Source of the DNA: Citrobacter sp. Awk 4
Lineage (GTDB): Bacteria; Pseudomonadota; Gammaproteobacteria; Enterobacterales; Enterobacteriaceae
Direction of reading: 5' to 3'
DNA: 64,000 bases
Assembly (NCBI RefSeq): GCF_028069725.1
Contig: NZ_JANEWG010000012.1
Coordinates: 1 to 64,000, forward strand
Below the pieces are notes generated by a model. That model was not told the DNA's origin. It saw only the letters and a list, made by a program, of their open reading frames with translations, and made no database searches. Made by a program: the position numbers and the translations under genes. Positions 48,868 through 58,454 of the stretch are shown here, in pieces. Every line of letters starts with the position of its first letter. Within the stretch, counting starts at the first letter, position 1.

Positions 48868-50028
48868 ATGGAAAGAGTCAGTATTACTGAGCGTCCGGAC
48901 TGGCGCGACAAAGCCACAGAATACGGTTTTAATTTTCACACCATGTACGGCGAGCCCTACTGGTGTGAGGATGCCTACTACAAGCTGACGCTCGCCCAGG
49001 TTGAAAAACTGGAAGAAGTGACCGCTGAGCTGCACCAGATGTGTCTCAAGGTGGTTGAGAAGGTCATCGCCAGCGACGAACTCATGACGAAGTTTCGTAT
49101 TCCGAAGCATACCTGGGGATTTGTTCGTCAGTCATGGCTGACACGTCAGCCTTCGCTCTATTCCCGCCTGGATCTGGCATGGGACGGTATCGGCGAACCC
49201 AAACTGCTGGAGAACAACGCCGATACGCCGACCTCGCTGTATGAAGCGGCATTTTTCCAGTGGATCTGGCTGGAAGATCAGCTCAATGCAGGCAACTTGC
49301 CGGAAGGTAGCGATCAGTTTAATAGCCTGCAAGAAAAGCTGATCGAGCGCTTTGCAGAGCTTCGTGAACAGTACGGTTTTCAACTGCTGCATTTAACCTG
49401 CTGCCGTGACACTGTTGAAGATCGCGGTACTATTCAATATCTGCAGGATTGTGCGGCCGAAGCCGAAATCGCCACCGAATTCCTTCACATCGAAGATATC
49501 GGTCTCGGTGAAAAAGGTCAGTTCACGGACTTACAGGATCAGGTTATCGCCAACCTGTTCAAACTCTATCCGTGGGAGTTTATGCTGCGCGAAATGTTCT
49601 CTACCAAGCTGGAAGATGCTGGCGTACGCTGGCTGGAACCGGCATGGAAAAGCATCATCTCCAACAAAGCGCTGTTACCGTTGCTGTGGGAAATGTTCCC
49701 GAACCATCCGAACCTGCTGCCAGCCTATTTTGCCGAAGATGACCATCCGCAGATGGAAAAATTTGTCGTGAAGCCTATCTTTTCTCGTGAAGGCGCCAAC
49801 GTCTCGATCATTGAGAACGGGAAAACGATCGAAGCGGCGGAAGGTCCGTACGGCGAAGAAGGTATGATCGTGCAGCAGTTTCATCCGTTGCCGAAATTTG
49901 GCGACAGCTACATGTTGATCGGCAGTTGGTTGATTAACGATCAACCCGCCGGGATCGGCATTCGTGAAGACAGAGCGTTGATCACCCAGGATCTTTCCCG
50001 TTTCTACCCGCATATTTTTGTTGAGTAA
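48868..50028 (+). CDS. ygiC: GspS-type ATP-grasp ligase YgiC
   Basis: A 386-residue homologue of the synthetase half of Gss (432-2291 in this window). It keeps the ATP-grasp substrate segments [15 protein letters not shown], the [11 protein letters not shown] stretch and [15 protein letters not shown]. It lacks the amidase domain. E. coli YgiC does not make glutathionylspermidine in tests I recall, so the amine and peptide partners are open. The start at 48868 ([12 protein letters not shown]) matches the E. coli product. Confidence 0.94.
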   Translation: MERVSITERPDWRDKATEYGFNFHTMYGEPYWCEDAYYKLTLAQVEKLEEVTAELHQMCLKVVEKVIASDELMTKFRIPKHTWGFVRQSWLTRQPSLYSRLDLAWDGIGEPKLLENNADTPTSLYEAAFFQWIWLEDQLNAGNLPEGSDQFNSLQEKLIERFAELREQYGFQLLHLTCCRDTVEDRGTIQYLQDCAAEAEIATEFLHIEDIGLGEKGQFTDLQDQVIANLFKLYPWEFMLREMFSTKLEDAGVRWLEPAWKSIISNKALLPLLWEMFPNHPNLLPAYFAEDDHPQMEKFVVKPIFSREGANVSIIENGKTIEAAEGPYGEEGMIVQQFHPLPKFGDSYMLIGSWLINDQPAGIGIREDRALITQDLSRFYPHIFVE

Positions 50029-50035
50029 TACGGCA

Positions 50036-50060
50036 AGCCCGGTGTCACCGCCGGGCTTTT
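50036..50060 (+). terminator. Terminator of the tolC-ygiBC unit
   Basis: Stem AGCCCGG (50036-50042) and CCGGGCT (50051-50057) is followed by TTTT, 8 bases after the ygiC stop. Convergent ygiD ends just beyond. Confidence 0.8.
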
Positions 50061-50067
50061 CACACGG

Positions 50068-50856
50068 TTATCCAATCTGTACCGACAGCATGCTCAGACT
50101 GCCCATCTCAATACCGTCCACCGGTATCGAGACTGACTCCTTACCATCCCACGCGCCTAACACATACAACAGCGGCAGGTAGTGATCCGGCGTTGGATTC
50201 GACAACGATCCCCCTTCATGCTCGAGATAGTTGACCAGCGGATGCTGCTCAACAGGTCCCTGCCACGTCAGATTCGCCTTCACGTAATCATTAAATGATA
50301 TCGCCCACGGATACGGCGTATTCTCGCCGTGCCAGCGCGCCGTGCGCAGGTTATGCACCACGTTACCGCTAGCGACCAGCATAATGCCCTCATCACGCAG
50401 CGCCGCCAGTTTACGCCCCATTTCGAGGTGCCAGGCGGCGGGTTTTGTGCTGTCGATGCTTAACTGCACCATCGGGATATCCGCGTCGGGATACATCTTG
50501 ATCAGCACTCCCCAGGAGCCGTGGTCAAAGCCCCAGGCCTCTTTATCGAGCGTAACAGGAACAGGAGACAGCAGTTCCACCAGTCGTTGTGCCAGCTCTG
50601 GCGAACCGGGTGCTGGATAGTGTGTGTCGTACAGCGCCTGTGGAAAACCACCAAAATCATGGATGGTTTTCGGGGCTTCCATTGCCGTCACGCCGGTCCC
50701 GCGGGTGAACCAGTGTGCCGACACTACCACAATCGCTTTCGGACGCGGTAATGCCTCCCCCAGATGCTGCCAGGCGCGGGTATAAACGTTATCTTCCAGA
50801 ACATTCATTGGGCTGCCGTGACCCAAAAACAATGCTGGCATACGCGTTGAAGACAT
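50068..50856 (-). CDS. ygiD: 4,5-DOPA extradiol dioxygenase YgiD (LigB family)
   Basis: A 262-residue member of the LigB/DODA family of non-haem metal dioxygenases, which open catechol rings. Metal-binding His residues are visible in FLGHGSPMN (His15), VVSAHWFTRG (His49) and GNVVHNLRT; DHGSWG holds the active-site His. The start at 50856 (MSSTRMPALFL) follows AAGGATATCATC. Length matches E. coli YgiD. The physiological substrate is uncertain. Divergent from zupT. Confidence 0.94.
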   Translation of the reverse strand: MSSTRMPALFLGHGSPMNVLEDNVYTRAWQHLGEALPRPKAIVVVSAHWFTRGTGVTAMEAPKTIHDFGGFPQALYDTHYPAPGSPELAQRLVELLSPVPVTLDKEAWGFDHGSWGVLIKMYPDADIPMVQLSIDSTKPAAWHLEMGRKLAALRDEGIMLVASGNVVHNLRTARWHGENTPYPWAISFNDYVKANLTWQGPVEQHPLVNYLEHEGGSLSNPTPDHYLPLLYVLGAWDGKESVSIPVDGIEMGSLSMLSVQIG

Positions 50857-50998
50857 GATGATATCCTTACTCAGGGAGGTCATTTTGATATCCTCACAAT
50901 ACGCTTTTTCGGTAGATGAAGAACTCAGATAACCATGATGAAGATCATCAGTTATTTTGAAGGTCAGGCCCGGACAGCAGAATCATAAGGAGTTGTCG

Positions 50999-51772
50999 AT
51001 GTCAGTACCTTTAATTCTGACCTTATTGGCGGGTGCCGCCACTTTTATTGGCGCCTTTCTTGGCGTGCTGGGACAAAAACCCTCGAATCGCGTACTGGCA
51101 TTTTCGCTGGGATTCGCGGCAGGCATCATGCTACTTATCTCACTAATGGAAATGCTGCCGGCGGCGCTGGCAGCGGAAGGAATGTCCCCCCTTTTAGGCT
51201 ACGGTATGTTTATTACTGGACTGCTGGGGTATTTCGGACTGGATCGCCTGCTTCCTCACGCCCACCCGCAAGATTTAGTACAGAAAACAACGCGACCACT
51301 TCCTGGCTCCATTAAGCGCACCGCCATCTTATTGACGTTGGGCATCAGCCTACACAACTTTCCGGAAGGGATCGCGACGTTTGTTACCGCCAGCAGCAAT
51401 CTTGAACTGGGCTTCGGTATTGCTCTGGCGGTCGCCTTACACAATATTCCCGAAGGTTTAGCGGTTGCCGGACCGGTTTATGCCGCAACAGGTTCGAAAC
51501 GCACGGCTATTTTCTGGGCAGGAATTTCCGGTATGGCGGAAATTCTCGGCGGCATATTAGCCTGGTTAATTCTTGGCAGTTTGATTTCGCCTGTCGTAAT
51601 GGCATCGATTATGGCTGCGGTAGCGGGAATTATGGTGGCATTATCCGTAGATGAATTAATGCCGCTGGCAAAAGAGATCGATCCTAATAATAACCCCAGC
51701 TACGGAGTACTGTGTGGAATGTCGGTGATGGGACTCAGTCTGGTGATTCTTCAGTCGATGGGTATCGGGTAA
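50999..51772 (+). CDS. zupT: Zinc/divalent-metal importer ZupT (ZIP family)
   Basis: A 257-residue inner-membrane ZIP transporter for Zn, also Fe, Mn and Co. Eight transmembrane segments are visible. The metal-binding helices carry [12 protein letters not shown] (about 118-129) and [14 protein letters not shown] (about 147-160), the family hallmark HNxPEG repeated. AAGGAG stands 7 bases before the ATG at 50999. Length and sequence match E. coli ZupT. Confidence 0.97.
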   Translation: MSVPLILTLLAGAATFIGAFLGVLGQKPSNRVLAFSLGFAAGIMLLISLMEMLPAALAAEGMSPLLGYGMFITGLLGYFGLDRLLPHAHPQDLVQKTTRPLPGSIKRTAILLTLGISLHNFPEGIATFVTASSNLELGFGIALAVALHNIPEGLAVAGPVYAATGSKRTAIFWAGISGMAEILGGILAWLILGSLISPVVMASIMAAVAGIMVALSVDELMPLAKEIDPNNNPSYGVLCGMSVMGLSLVILQSMGIG

Positions 51773-51783
51773 AGCAACCGCAG

Positions 51784-51811
51784 ATGTTGTCCTCATCATT
51801 CAGGACAACAT
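51784..51811 (+). terminator. Hairpin after zupT
   Basis: ATGTTGTCCT (51784-51793) and AGGACAACAT (51802-51811) form a perfect 10-bp stem with an 8-base loop, 11 bases past the zupT stop. The following T-run (CATGCTTTC) is weak. Confidence 0.6.
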
Positions 51812-51846
51812 CATGCTTTCCCATCAAGAAAATATGAGAATAAAAG

Positions 51847-52023
51847 TTATTCCCGATCACTGGCCACACGATCATCTTCACCTGTGCGGCGAAATAGCGT
51901 GTTGCGGGCCTCGAGCAGCGCGTCCCTGTCTTGCCTGAACGCTCTGCAATAACGTTTCATATGGCAAAAATAACCTACGACGACAAGAACAATTAATACA
52001 ATCCAATACCAGGCGATAAACAT
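51847..52023 (-). CDS. Small inner-membrane protein of unknown function
   Basis: A 58-residue protein. Residues 4-21 are a single transmembrane helix (AWYWIVLIVLVVVGYFCHM), followed by a charged cytoplasmic tail (MKRYCRAFRQDRDALLEARN). The ATG at 52023 has AAGGG 7 bases upstream; in-frame ATGs at 52047 and 52053 lack good sites. I recognise the type (short enterobacterial membrane proteins between zupT and ribB) but cannot name it. Two short palindromes lie upstream. Confidence 0.7.
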   Translation of the reverse strand: MFIAWYWIVLIVLVVVGYFCHMKRYCRAFRQDRDALLEARNTLFRRTGEDDRVASDRE

Positions 52024-52056
52024 CCTTTTACCCTTAAAATTTAACATTGCCAAACA

Positions 52057-52093
52057 TTTAACGTTAAAATTTTACATACCTATCTTTAGGTAT
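52057..52093. promoter_or_regulatory. Two palindromes upstream of the small membrane gene
   Basis: TTTAACGTTAAA (52057-52068) is a perfect 12-base palindrome, and ATACCTA (52076-52082) pairs with TAGGTAT (52087-52093). Both lie 34-70 bases before the start at 52023, where operators or promoter elements would be expected. Confidence 0.45.
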
Positions 52094-52229
52094 ATTCATA
52101 TACTGGCACAGTATGAAATTGAGAATATGATTTTGATCATAGAGAAAAAGATTGAGCTTTTATTACAGACCAGACCGTCTGCAAAATTAAAATATCTGGG
52201 ATAAACAATCTATTTTTTCGAACCGATAA

Positions 52230-52263
52230 AAACAAAAACCGAAGTCAGTAAACTGGCTTCGGT
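52230..52263 (-). terminator. Terminator of ribB
   Basis: On the minus strand ACCGAAGCCAG (52263-52253) pairs with CTGACTTCGGT (52248-52238) with one mismatch, and TTTTTGTTTTT follows. It lies 42 bases past the ribB stop. Confidence 0.88.
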
Positions 52264-52304
52264 TTCTTTCATCGCAAATTACCACCCAATGGGTGGCACG
52301 CAAG

Positions 52305-52958
52305 TTAGCTGGCCATACGCGCGTGCGCCTGGCGGTAAGCCACCAAATCTTCGATGGTAACGACGGCCATATTGTGTTCACCAGCAAACTTGATGCACTC
52401 CGGCGCGCGAGCCATTGTGCCGTCATCGTTGGTCAGTTCACACAGAACACCTGCAGGTTTAAAACCTGCCAGCGTCACCAGATCGATGGTCGCTTCAGTA
52501 TGACCACCGCGAGTCAACACCCCACCAGCCTGAGCGCGCAGCGGGAAAACGTGCCCCGGACGGTTGAGGTCAGAAGGTTTGGCGCCGTCGGCAATGGCTG
52601 CGCGCACGGTGGTAATGCGGTCGGCCGCAGAAACACCGGTGGTCACGCCTTCAGCAGCTTCAATCGTCACCGTAAAGCCCGTGCCGTAAGCGCTGGTGTT
52701 ATTTTCCACCATCATAGGCAGCTCGAGTTGCTTGCGGCGATCTTCAGTGATGCACAGGCAAACGATGCCGCTACCATGACGGATGGTCAGCGCCATCTGT
52801 TCAACGGTCATCGTTTCGGCAGGGAAAATCATATCGCCTTCGTTTTCACGATCTTCGTCGTCAAGCACCATCACACCGCGTCCTTCACGCAGCGCGGACA
52901 GAGCGTGTTCGACACGGTCAAAAGGCGTACCAAAAGAGGAAAGTAGCGTCTGATTCAT
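52305..52958 (-). CDS. ribB: 3,4-dihydroxy-2-butanone 4-phosphate synthase RibB
   Basis: A 217-residue enzyme that makes the four-carbon precursor of riboflavin from ribulose 5-phosphate. The acidic Mg-binding loop [16 protein letters not shown] (about 33-48), the GHVFPLRAQ segment and HTEATIDL are hallmarks. As in E. coli it is a stand-alone ribB without a fused GTP cyclohydrolase II. An FMN riboswitch leader precedes it. Confidence 0.98.
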   Translation of the reverse strand: MNQTLLSSFGTPFDRVEHALSALREGRGVMVLDDEDRENEGDMIFPAETMTVEQMALTIRHGSGIVCLCITEDRRKQLELPMMVENNTSAYGTGFTVTIEAAEGVTTGVSAADRITTVRAAIADGAKPSDLNRPGHVFPLRAQAGGVLTRGGHTEATIDLVTLAGFKPAGVLCELTNDDGTMARAPECIKFAGEHNMAVVTIEDLVAYRQAHARMAS

Positions 52959-53024
52959 GGTAAAAAAACCTCACTAAAATTATGGTTACCAGAATCAGGG
53001 CAGTCTTAGGAGTACCGCTATGCG

Positions 53025-53060
53025 GCAAAAAAATAACGTGAGCGGGTCCATGCCCGGCTG
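53025..53060 (-). terminator. Expression-platform terminator of the ribB riboswitch
   Basis: On the ribB strand AGCCGGGC...GACCCGCT (with one bulge) is followed a few bases later by seven Ts (53033-53027). It lies just downstream of the RFN aptamer and is a plausible FMN-dependent attenuator. Confidence 0.6.
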
Positions 53061-53063
53061 GAT

Positions 53064-53206
53064 CGTTACTCTCTCCCATCCGGACTCTAACCGTCGGCTC
53101 CGGAATTACACCGGATCTGCTGACCTTTGAGTTTGCACCCAAAGCGCTCGCGGGCTTTCAACATAGGTTGATTCACCGCCGGTGGGGAATTTCGCCCCGC
53201 CCTGAG
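53064..53206 (-). ncRNA. FMN riboswitch (RFN element)
   Basis: Read on the minus strand from about 53206, the leader shows the RFN blocks in order: GGGCGGGGCGAAATTCCCC, ACCGGCGGTGA, GCCCGCGAGCGC, GGTCAGCAGATCCGGTG, GGAGCCGACGGTTAGAGTC and GGATGGGAGAGAGTAAC. The aptamer binds FMN and represses ribB expression. It lies 106 bases before the ribB ATG. Confidence 0.95.
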
Positions 53207-53345
53207 AATAAGCGAGATAACTATAACGCTATTGATTACCTTCATCAATGCCTTTACTCAGCCACAGGTCACACAATTCTGGTTTATGCCTCACGCAGAT
53301 CGCACTACAATGTGCCTCAACACTTACCAGTTCAGGGAAACCACA

Positions 53346-53642
53346 ATGATTGACCCGAAAAAAATTGAGCAAATCGCTCGCCAGGTTCACGAGTCGATGC
53401 CGAAAGGGATCCGGGAGTTCGGGGAAGATGTCGAGAAGAAAATCCGTCAAACGCTGCAATCACAGCTGACGCGTCTCGATCTGGTGAGCCGCGAAGAGTT
53501 CGATGTGCAGACTCAGGTGTTACTGCGTACCCGTGAAAAGCTGGCACTGCTTGAGCAGCGCCTCAGTGAACTGGAAATGCGCCAGTCGCCTGCCGACGTC
53601 AAACCTGCGACCGCCATCCCGCCAGTGGATACACAAGAGTAA
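53346..53642 (+). CDS. ubiK: Ubiquinone biosynthesis accessory factor UbiK
   Basis: A 98-residue protein (formerly yqiC, BMFP family). It forms a trimeric coiled coil that assists the soluble UbiJ-UbiK-Ubi complex. N-terminal [22 protein letters not shown] and the heptad-like [21 protein letters not shown] (about 67-86) are diagnostic. The ATG at 53346 is the homologous start; the frame is open further upstream but without conserved sequence. In this genome it is directly followed by glgS. Confidence 0.95.
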   Translation: MIDPKKIEQIARQVHESMPKGIREFGEDVEKKIRQTLQSQLTRLDLVSREEFDVQTQVLLRTREKLALLEQRLSELEMRQSPADVKPATAIPPVDTQE

Positions 53643-53644
53643 AA

Positions 53645-53673
53645 AAACGGGCCGATGGGCCCGTTTCTTTTTT
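53645..53673. terminator. Bidirectional terminator between ubiK and glgS
   Basis: AAACGGGCC (53645-53653) pairs with GGCCCGTTT (53658-53666) with a 4-base loop. T-runs follow on the + strand (CTTTTTT) and on the minus strand, so it can end transcription from both convergent genes. Confidence 0.88.
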
Positions 53674-53875
53674 AGTGTTCGAGTTCTAATTTTTTTGCTC
53701 GTGTGGCCTGTTGGCAGTAAAGCGCGTAACGCTTGCAGAACCAACTACGGTGCTCCTCATCCATATTCCCGGTAACGGCACGGATATCGACAGGGCGACC
53801 TTCAGCCTGCATTCTGGCAAAACTACGGGCCAGAAAATCGAAGTTGTTCAACGAATACACATTTTGGTTGTTCAT
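53672..53875 (-). CDS. glgS: Surface composition regulator GlgS (ScoR)
   Basis: A 67-residue three-helix protein, stationary-phase induced, that lowers motility and type 1 fimbriae synthesis and affects glycogen. [20 protein letters not shown] and [20 protein letters not shown] match E. coli GlgS. The ATG at 53875 has GGAGGG 7 bases upstream; the ATG at 53881 is too close to that site, so I prefer the second start. The N-terminus (MNNQNVYS) differs slightly from E. coli. Confidence 0.93.
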   Translation of the reverse strand: MNNQNVYSLNNFDFLARSFARMQAEGRPVDIRAVTGNMDEEHRSWFCKRYALYCQQATRAKKLELEH

Positions 53876-54047
53876 GAGCATACCCTCCAGTTAGCGAGTT
53901 TCTGATAAGGCCATATGCTTTTTCTGATTCCAGTATTCGCTTCTGGTCGCAACATCTTTATACATTATGTGCGCAAATCACCTGCCGGAAGTCACACATT
54001 TTCCAGGAAATGTAAAGGGGTAAGAGTAAATGATAACGGAACGCTTA

Positions 54048-54082
54048 TCAGGCCAGCATCGCGTAGAGGCTCACTGGCCTGA
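54048..54082. terminator. Hairpin downstream of hldE
   Basis: TCAGGCCAG (54048-54056) and CTGGCCTGA (54074-54082) form a perfect 9-bp stem, 30 bases past the hldE stop. There is no T-run; a weak terminator or mRNA-end hairpin. Confidence 0.5.
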
Positions 54083-54111
54083 CAAGGTGTTTGAACTTAC
54101 TGGCGGATCAA

Positions 54112-55545
54112 TTACTTGTCACTGTCTTTCTGGATTTTTTTGATGATGTTGGTGGTTGAACAACCGTCTTCGAAGTTCAGCACCAACACTTCGCCACCGT
54201 TGGCCCAAACCTCTTCACTACCCGCAATCTGTTCCGGCTTGTAATCGCCGCCTTTCACCAGCAAATCCGGCAGTACGCCTGCAATCAGACGCTGCGGGGT
54301 ATCTTCTTCAAAAGAGACCACCCAGTCGACGGATTCCAGCGCGCCCAATACGATCATGCGTTGTTCGAGCGGATTTACCGGGCGCGTTTCGCCTTTAAGA
54401 CGTTTAGTGGAGGCATCACTGTTGACCGCCACAATCAGGCGGTCGCCCAGTTTGCGCGCATTCGCCAGATAAGAGACGTGTCCGGCATGCAGGATATCGA
54501 AGACGCCGTTGGTCATCACCACTTTCTCGCCACGCTTACGCGCGCTGGCAACGGCCTGTTTCAGCTCGTTTTCAGTCATCACGCCAAAGCCCGTATCGGC
54601 ACGACCGCGTACAGCGTTTTCCAGCTCAATGGGTGAAACGGTGGATGTCCCCAGCTTACCAACGACCACGCCAGCCGCCGCGTTGGCGAAGTAACAGGCT
54701 TCTTCCAGCGATTTCCCTGACGCCAGCGTCGCCGCCAGCACGCCAATCACCGTATCACCGGCACCGGTGACGTCATACACTTCCTGCGCCTGCGTCGGCA
54801 TATGCAGCGGCGCTTTACCCGGCTGCAACAACGTCATACCTTGCTCAGAACGTGTCACCAGCAGCGCAGAGAGATCGAAATCCGCAATCACTTTCATGCC
54901 GCGAGTGACAATCTCTTCTTCGCTTTTACACTTACCGGCCACCGCTTCAAATTCAGACAAATTCGGGGTCAGCAGCGTAGCACCACGGTAGCGTTCAAAA
55001 TCGGTGCCTTTCGGGTCGATCAATACCGGTACACCCGCTTTACGCGCCAGCGCGATCATCTGCTGAACGCTGGCCAGTGCGCCTTTTGCATAGTCAGAGA
55101 GTACCAGGGCGCCAATCGAACCCAGCGCCTGATTAATGCGCTCATGCAGCGGTTGCGGATCAACCCCCTCAAAGCCTTCTTCAAAATCCAGGCGAATCAG
55201 TTGCTGGTTGCGTGAAAGTACGCGCAGCTTGGTGATGGTAGGATGCGTCGGGACAGAAACAAAGTCGCATTTCACATTCACATCGGCCAGCGTTTTGCTG
55301 AGCGCGCGCGCGGCGTCATCAATTCCGGTTAAACCGACCAGACGTGAATTGGCCCCCAGGGACGCAATGTTCATCGCCACGTTAGCCGCGCCGCCTGGAC
55401 GTTCCTCAATGGTGTCCACTTTGACAACGGGTACTGGCGCTTCCGGTGAAATACGGCTGGTTGGCCCGTACCAGTAGCGATCCAGCATCACGTCACCAAC
55501 AACCATGACTCCTGCACGTTCAAACTCTGGCAGCGTTACTTTCAT
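54112..55545 (-). CDS. hldE: Bifunctional heptose 7-phosphate kinase / heptose 1-phosphate adenylyltransferase
   Basis: A 477-residue enzyme making ADP-heptose for LPS inner core (also rfaE). Residues 1-318 are a ribokinase-type kinase with [10 protein letters not shown] and the catalytic [11 protein letters not shown]. Residues about 344-477 are a nucleotidyltransferase with [16 protein letters not shown] carrying the HXGH motif. It is the last gene of glnE-hldE, 47 bases after glnE. Length matches E. coli. Confidence 0.98.
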   Translation of the reverse strand: MKVTLPEFERAGVMVVGDVMLDRYWYGPTSRISPEAPVPVVKVDTIEERPGGAANVAMNIASLGANSRLVGLTGIDDAARALSKTLADVNVKCDFVSVPTHPTITKLRVLSRNQQLIRLDFEEGFEGVDPQPLHERINQALGSIGALVLSDYAKGALASVQQMIALARKAGVPVLIDPKGTDFERYRGATLLTPNLSEFEAVAGKCKSEEEIVTRGMKVIADFDLSALLVTRSEQGMTLLQPGKAPLHMPTQAQEVYDVTGAGDTVIGVLAATLASGKSLEEACYFANAAAGVVVGKLGTSTVSPIELENAVRGRADTGFGVMTENELKQAVASARKRGEKVVMTNGVFDILHAGHVSYLANARKLGDRLIVAVNSDASTKRLKGETRPVNPLEQRMIVLGALESVDWVVSFEEDTPQRLIAGVLPDLLVKGGDYKPEQIAGSEEVWANGGEVLVLNFEDGCSTTNIIKKIQKDSDK

Positions 55546-55592
55546 TCCTGTCTCCTGAGAGATTCAAAATTTGCGCGCGATAATATCACACT

Positions 55593-58433
55593 TCACTCGG
55601 CAACCAGCCACTTCTGCCAGCTAGCCCGTACCTGTTCACGCTCTTTGCTAAAAGACGTCTGCGCCACGTGTCCCGGCAACTCTTGCAACGCCAGGTGGTG
55701 GAGTTCGTCACGCAACGTGGTGTAGGCCAGCGTCAACGCCTGTGCTTCCTGTTCTTCCATAATGTCGTTTTGCGCCAACAGTTCCAGGATACGCACGTTA
55801 TCTGACCAACGCGTCAGCTTCGGTTTCTCATGCGCGTAGCGCAGCACCAGATATTGCGTAATAAACTCAATGTCGGTGATCCCGCCCTCGTCAGCTTTGA
55901 TATCAAAGCGATCGCGATGCTTATTCCCCAGATGCGCGCGCATCTTTTCACGCATTTCACGCACATCGGTTTGCAGCGTTTTGCCATCGCGAACGAGGGT
56001 CATGATCGTACGCCGCACGGCGTCAAACTGCGCAGTCAGTTGCGGGTCGCCATAGACCACACGCGCTCGCACCAGCGCCTGATGCTCCCACGTCCAGGCT
56101 TCGTTTTTCTGATAATCGGCGAAAGCTTCGGCTGAGGTCACTAACATTCCCGCCGCGCCGGACGGGCGTAATCGCGCATCGACCTCATACAAAATACCCG
56201 AAGAAGTACGGGTGCTGAACAGATGCATAATCCGCTGCGACAAGCGCAGATAGAACTGTCTGCCGTCAATTTCTCGCTCGCCGTCGGTCATCACGTCCAT
56301 CGGACAATCGTGAAGGAAAATCAAATCCAGATCGGAACTGTATCCCAATTCCCAACCGCCCAGCTTACCGTAACCGACCACGGCAAAACCTCGCCCCTGG
56401 CGCTCGCACAGATGCTTCGGCTGACCGTAACGCGCCACCATTTGCGTCCACGCCTGTTGCACTACAGCGTCGATGATGGCTTCCGCCAGCCAGGTCAAGT
56501 GGTCGCTGACTTTCATCACCGGTAACGTGCCCGCAATATCCGCCGCCGCGATACGCAGCAATTGGGTTTGCTTAAACTGCCGCAACGCCTCCAGTTGCTG
56601 CTCTTCGTCATCTTCCGGCACACGCAGCAGATACTGACGCAGCTCATCACGGTAAGCGTCTGTCGCGGTCGGTTGATACAGCGTGTTCGGGTCGAGCAGT
56701 TCGTCGAGCAACAGTGGGTAGCGCGCCAGTTGGCTGGCGATCATCGGGGAGGCAGCACAAAGCGAAATCAGATGTTTTAGCGCACCCGGGAATTCACTCA
56801 GTAATTCAAGGTACGTGGTGCGGGTCACAATGCCCACCAGCAGCGGCGTAATCCGCGACAGCGGTACAGAAGCGTCTTCACGGGAGCAGACGTCGCTGAG
56901 CAAATGCGGCATCAGATGATCGAGGACCTGACGGCCACGCGGGCCAATGGGGCGTTTATCCAGTTCTTTGCGAAAATCGGCAATCAGCGCTAACACGCGC
57001 CCCCGCCCTTCATCGGTAAGATGAGCGAGGACTGGCGTGGAATCATCTTCCTGTAGCGCATCCTGCCACAGTTCGCGCCACTGTTCAGACAACGACTCTT
57101 CCTGCGTCTCGGTTTCGTCATCGCCAATCAACTCATTAAACACCCGGCGCACATTCGCCATATGGCCGTCCAGCTCGTTGGTGAGCTGCGACCAGTCATC
57201 CGCATCCATTCCCCACGCCAGACGCGCCCGATTCAGCTCATCCCCCGGTAGCGTCTGCGTTTGCTCATCATTGATACTTTGCAGCAGGTTTTCCAGGCGG
57301 CGCAGAAAGAGATAAGCGATGCGCAACTGTTCCGCGTCGTTCTCAGACAGCAGATGCAGCGCGGCAATCGCATTCAACGTGGGTAAAAGTGAACGTGACT
57401 GCAGTGAAGGTTCGCGACCGCCGCGAATGAGCTGGAACACCTGGACAATAAACTCGATTTCGCGAATGCCGCCCGCGCCGAGTTTGATATTGTCTTTCAG
57501 ACCCCGGCGACGAACTTCACGGGCAATCATCCCCTTCATGTTTCGCAGCGACTGGATCACGCTGAAGTCGATATAGCGGCGGAAGACGAAAGGCCGCAGC
57601 ATGGCCCGCAATTCGTCAACATAAACGCCATCGGTATCGCCCATGATCCGCGCTTTAACCATCGCATAGCGTTCCCAGTCACGGCCCTGCTCCTGGTAAT
57701 AATCTTCCAGCGCAGCAAAACTCAACACCAGCGGGCCGCTATCGCCAAACGGACGCAGACGCATGTCCACACGGTAAACAAAACCATCCTGCGTGGGTTG
57801 GTCCAGCACCTTGATGAGTCGTTGTCCCATCCGCGTGAAGAACTGCGCGTTATCCAGCTCACGTCGTCCACCTTGTGTGGAACCGTGCTCCGGCCAGGCA
57901 AAAATCAGGTCGATATCGGAGGAGAAATTCAGCTCGCCGCCACCCAGTTTCCCCATTCCTAAAATCAGCAGCGGCTGCGGGACGCCGCTCTGATTGCAGG
58001 GGGTTCCCCACTCACGGCAACAGGCAGCGTACAGCCAGTCCCGCGCAGCGATGATCAGCGTTTCAGCCAGGTGGCTTAACTGCTGCAAAATACTCTCTTC
58101 TTCCACAAGCCGCAGCGCCTGCGCCCAGGCAATACGCACCATAATGCGACGGCGAAACACCCGGAGCTCGCGCATCAGCGCCGCTTCGTCAGCGACCTGC
58201 GCCAGCGCCTCCTGCAACCAGGCCGCATAATGTTGCCACTCATCGGCCTGCGGCGACGCGCTTTCCAGCTCAGCAAGCCATTCGGGATGCGCAATAACGC
58301 TGTCCCGAACAAAATCGCTGAAGGTAAGTACTGACTTCGCCTGAACACCCGGCGTTGCCTCTAAGATTGCGGCTGGCAGGTGCTCAACAACGGTCTGCCA
58401 GTACTGCTGTAAGGGGGAAGAGAGCGGCTTCAT
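55593..58433 (-). CDS. glnE: Bifunctional glutamine synthetase adenylyltransferase/adenylyl-removing enzyme
   Basis: A 946-residue enzyme that adds or removes AMP on Tyr397 of glutamine synthetase according to nitrogen status. Two nucleotidyltransferase domains are seen: the N-terminal AMP-removing one with [20 protein letters not shown] (about 163-182) and the C-terminal adenylylating one with [20 protein letters not shown] (about 690-709). A helical linker separates them. Lies between ygiF (upstream) and hldE, as in E. coli. Confidence 0.98.
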   Translation of the reverse strand: MKPLSSPLQQYWQTVVEHLPAAILEATPGVQAKSVLTFSDFVRDSVIAHPEWLAELESASPQADEWQHYAAWLQEALAQVADEAALMRELRVFRRRIMVRIAWAQALRLVEEESILQQLSHLAETLIIAARDWLYAACCREWGTPCNQSGVPQPLLILGMGKLGGGELNFSSDIDLIFAWPEHGSTQGGRRELDNAQFFTRMGQRLIKVLDQPTQDGFVYRVDMRLRPFGDSGPLVLSFAALEDYYQEQGRDWERYAMVKARIMGDTDGVYVDELRAMLRPFVFRRYIDFSVIQSLRNMKGMIAREVRRRGLKDNIKLGAGGIREIEFIVQVFQLIRGGREPSLQSRSLLPTLNAIAALHLLSENDAEQLRIAYLFLRRLENLLQSINDEQTQTLPGDELNRARLAWGMDADDWSQLTNELDGHMANVRRVFNELIGDDETETQEESLSEQWRELWQDALQEDDSTPVLAHLTDEGRGRVLALIADFRKELDKRPIGPRGRQVLDHLMPHLLSDVCSREDASVPLSRITPLLVGIVTRTTYLELLSEFPGALKHLISLCAASPMIASQLARYPLLLDELLDPNTLYQPTATDAYRDELRQYLLRVPEDDEEQQLEALRQFKQTQLLRIAAADIAGTLPVMKVSDHLTWLAEAIIDAVVQQAWTQMVARYGQPKHLCERQGRGFAVVGYGKLGGWELGYSSDLDLIFLHDCPMDVMTDGEREIDGRQFYLRLSQRIMHLFSTRTSSGILYEVDARLRPSGAAGMLVTSAEAFADYQKNEAWTWEHQALVRARVVYGDPQLTAQFDAVRRTIMTLVRDGKTLQTDVREMREKMRAHLGNKHRDRFDIKADEGGITDIEFITQYLVLRYAHEKPKLTRWSDNVRILELLAQNDIMEEQEAQALTLAYTTLRDELHHLALQELPGHVAQTSFSKEREQVRASWQKWLVAE

Positions 58434-58454
58434 AAAAGACGTATCCTTGCCAGA

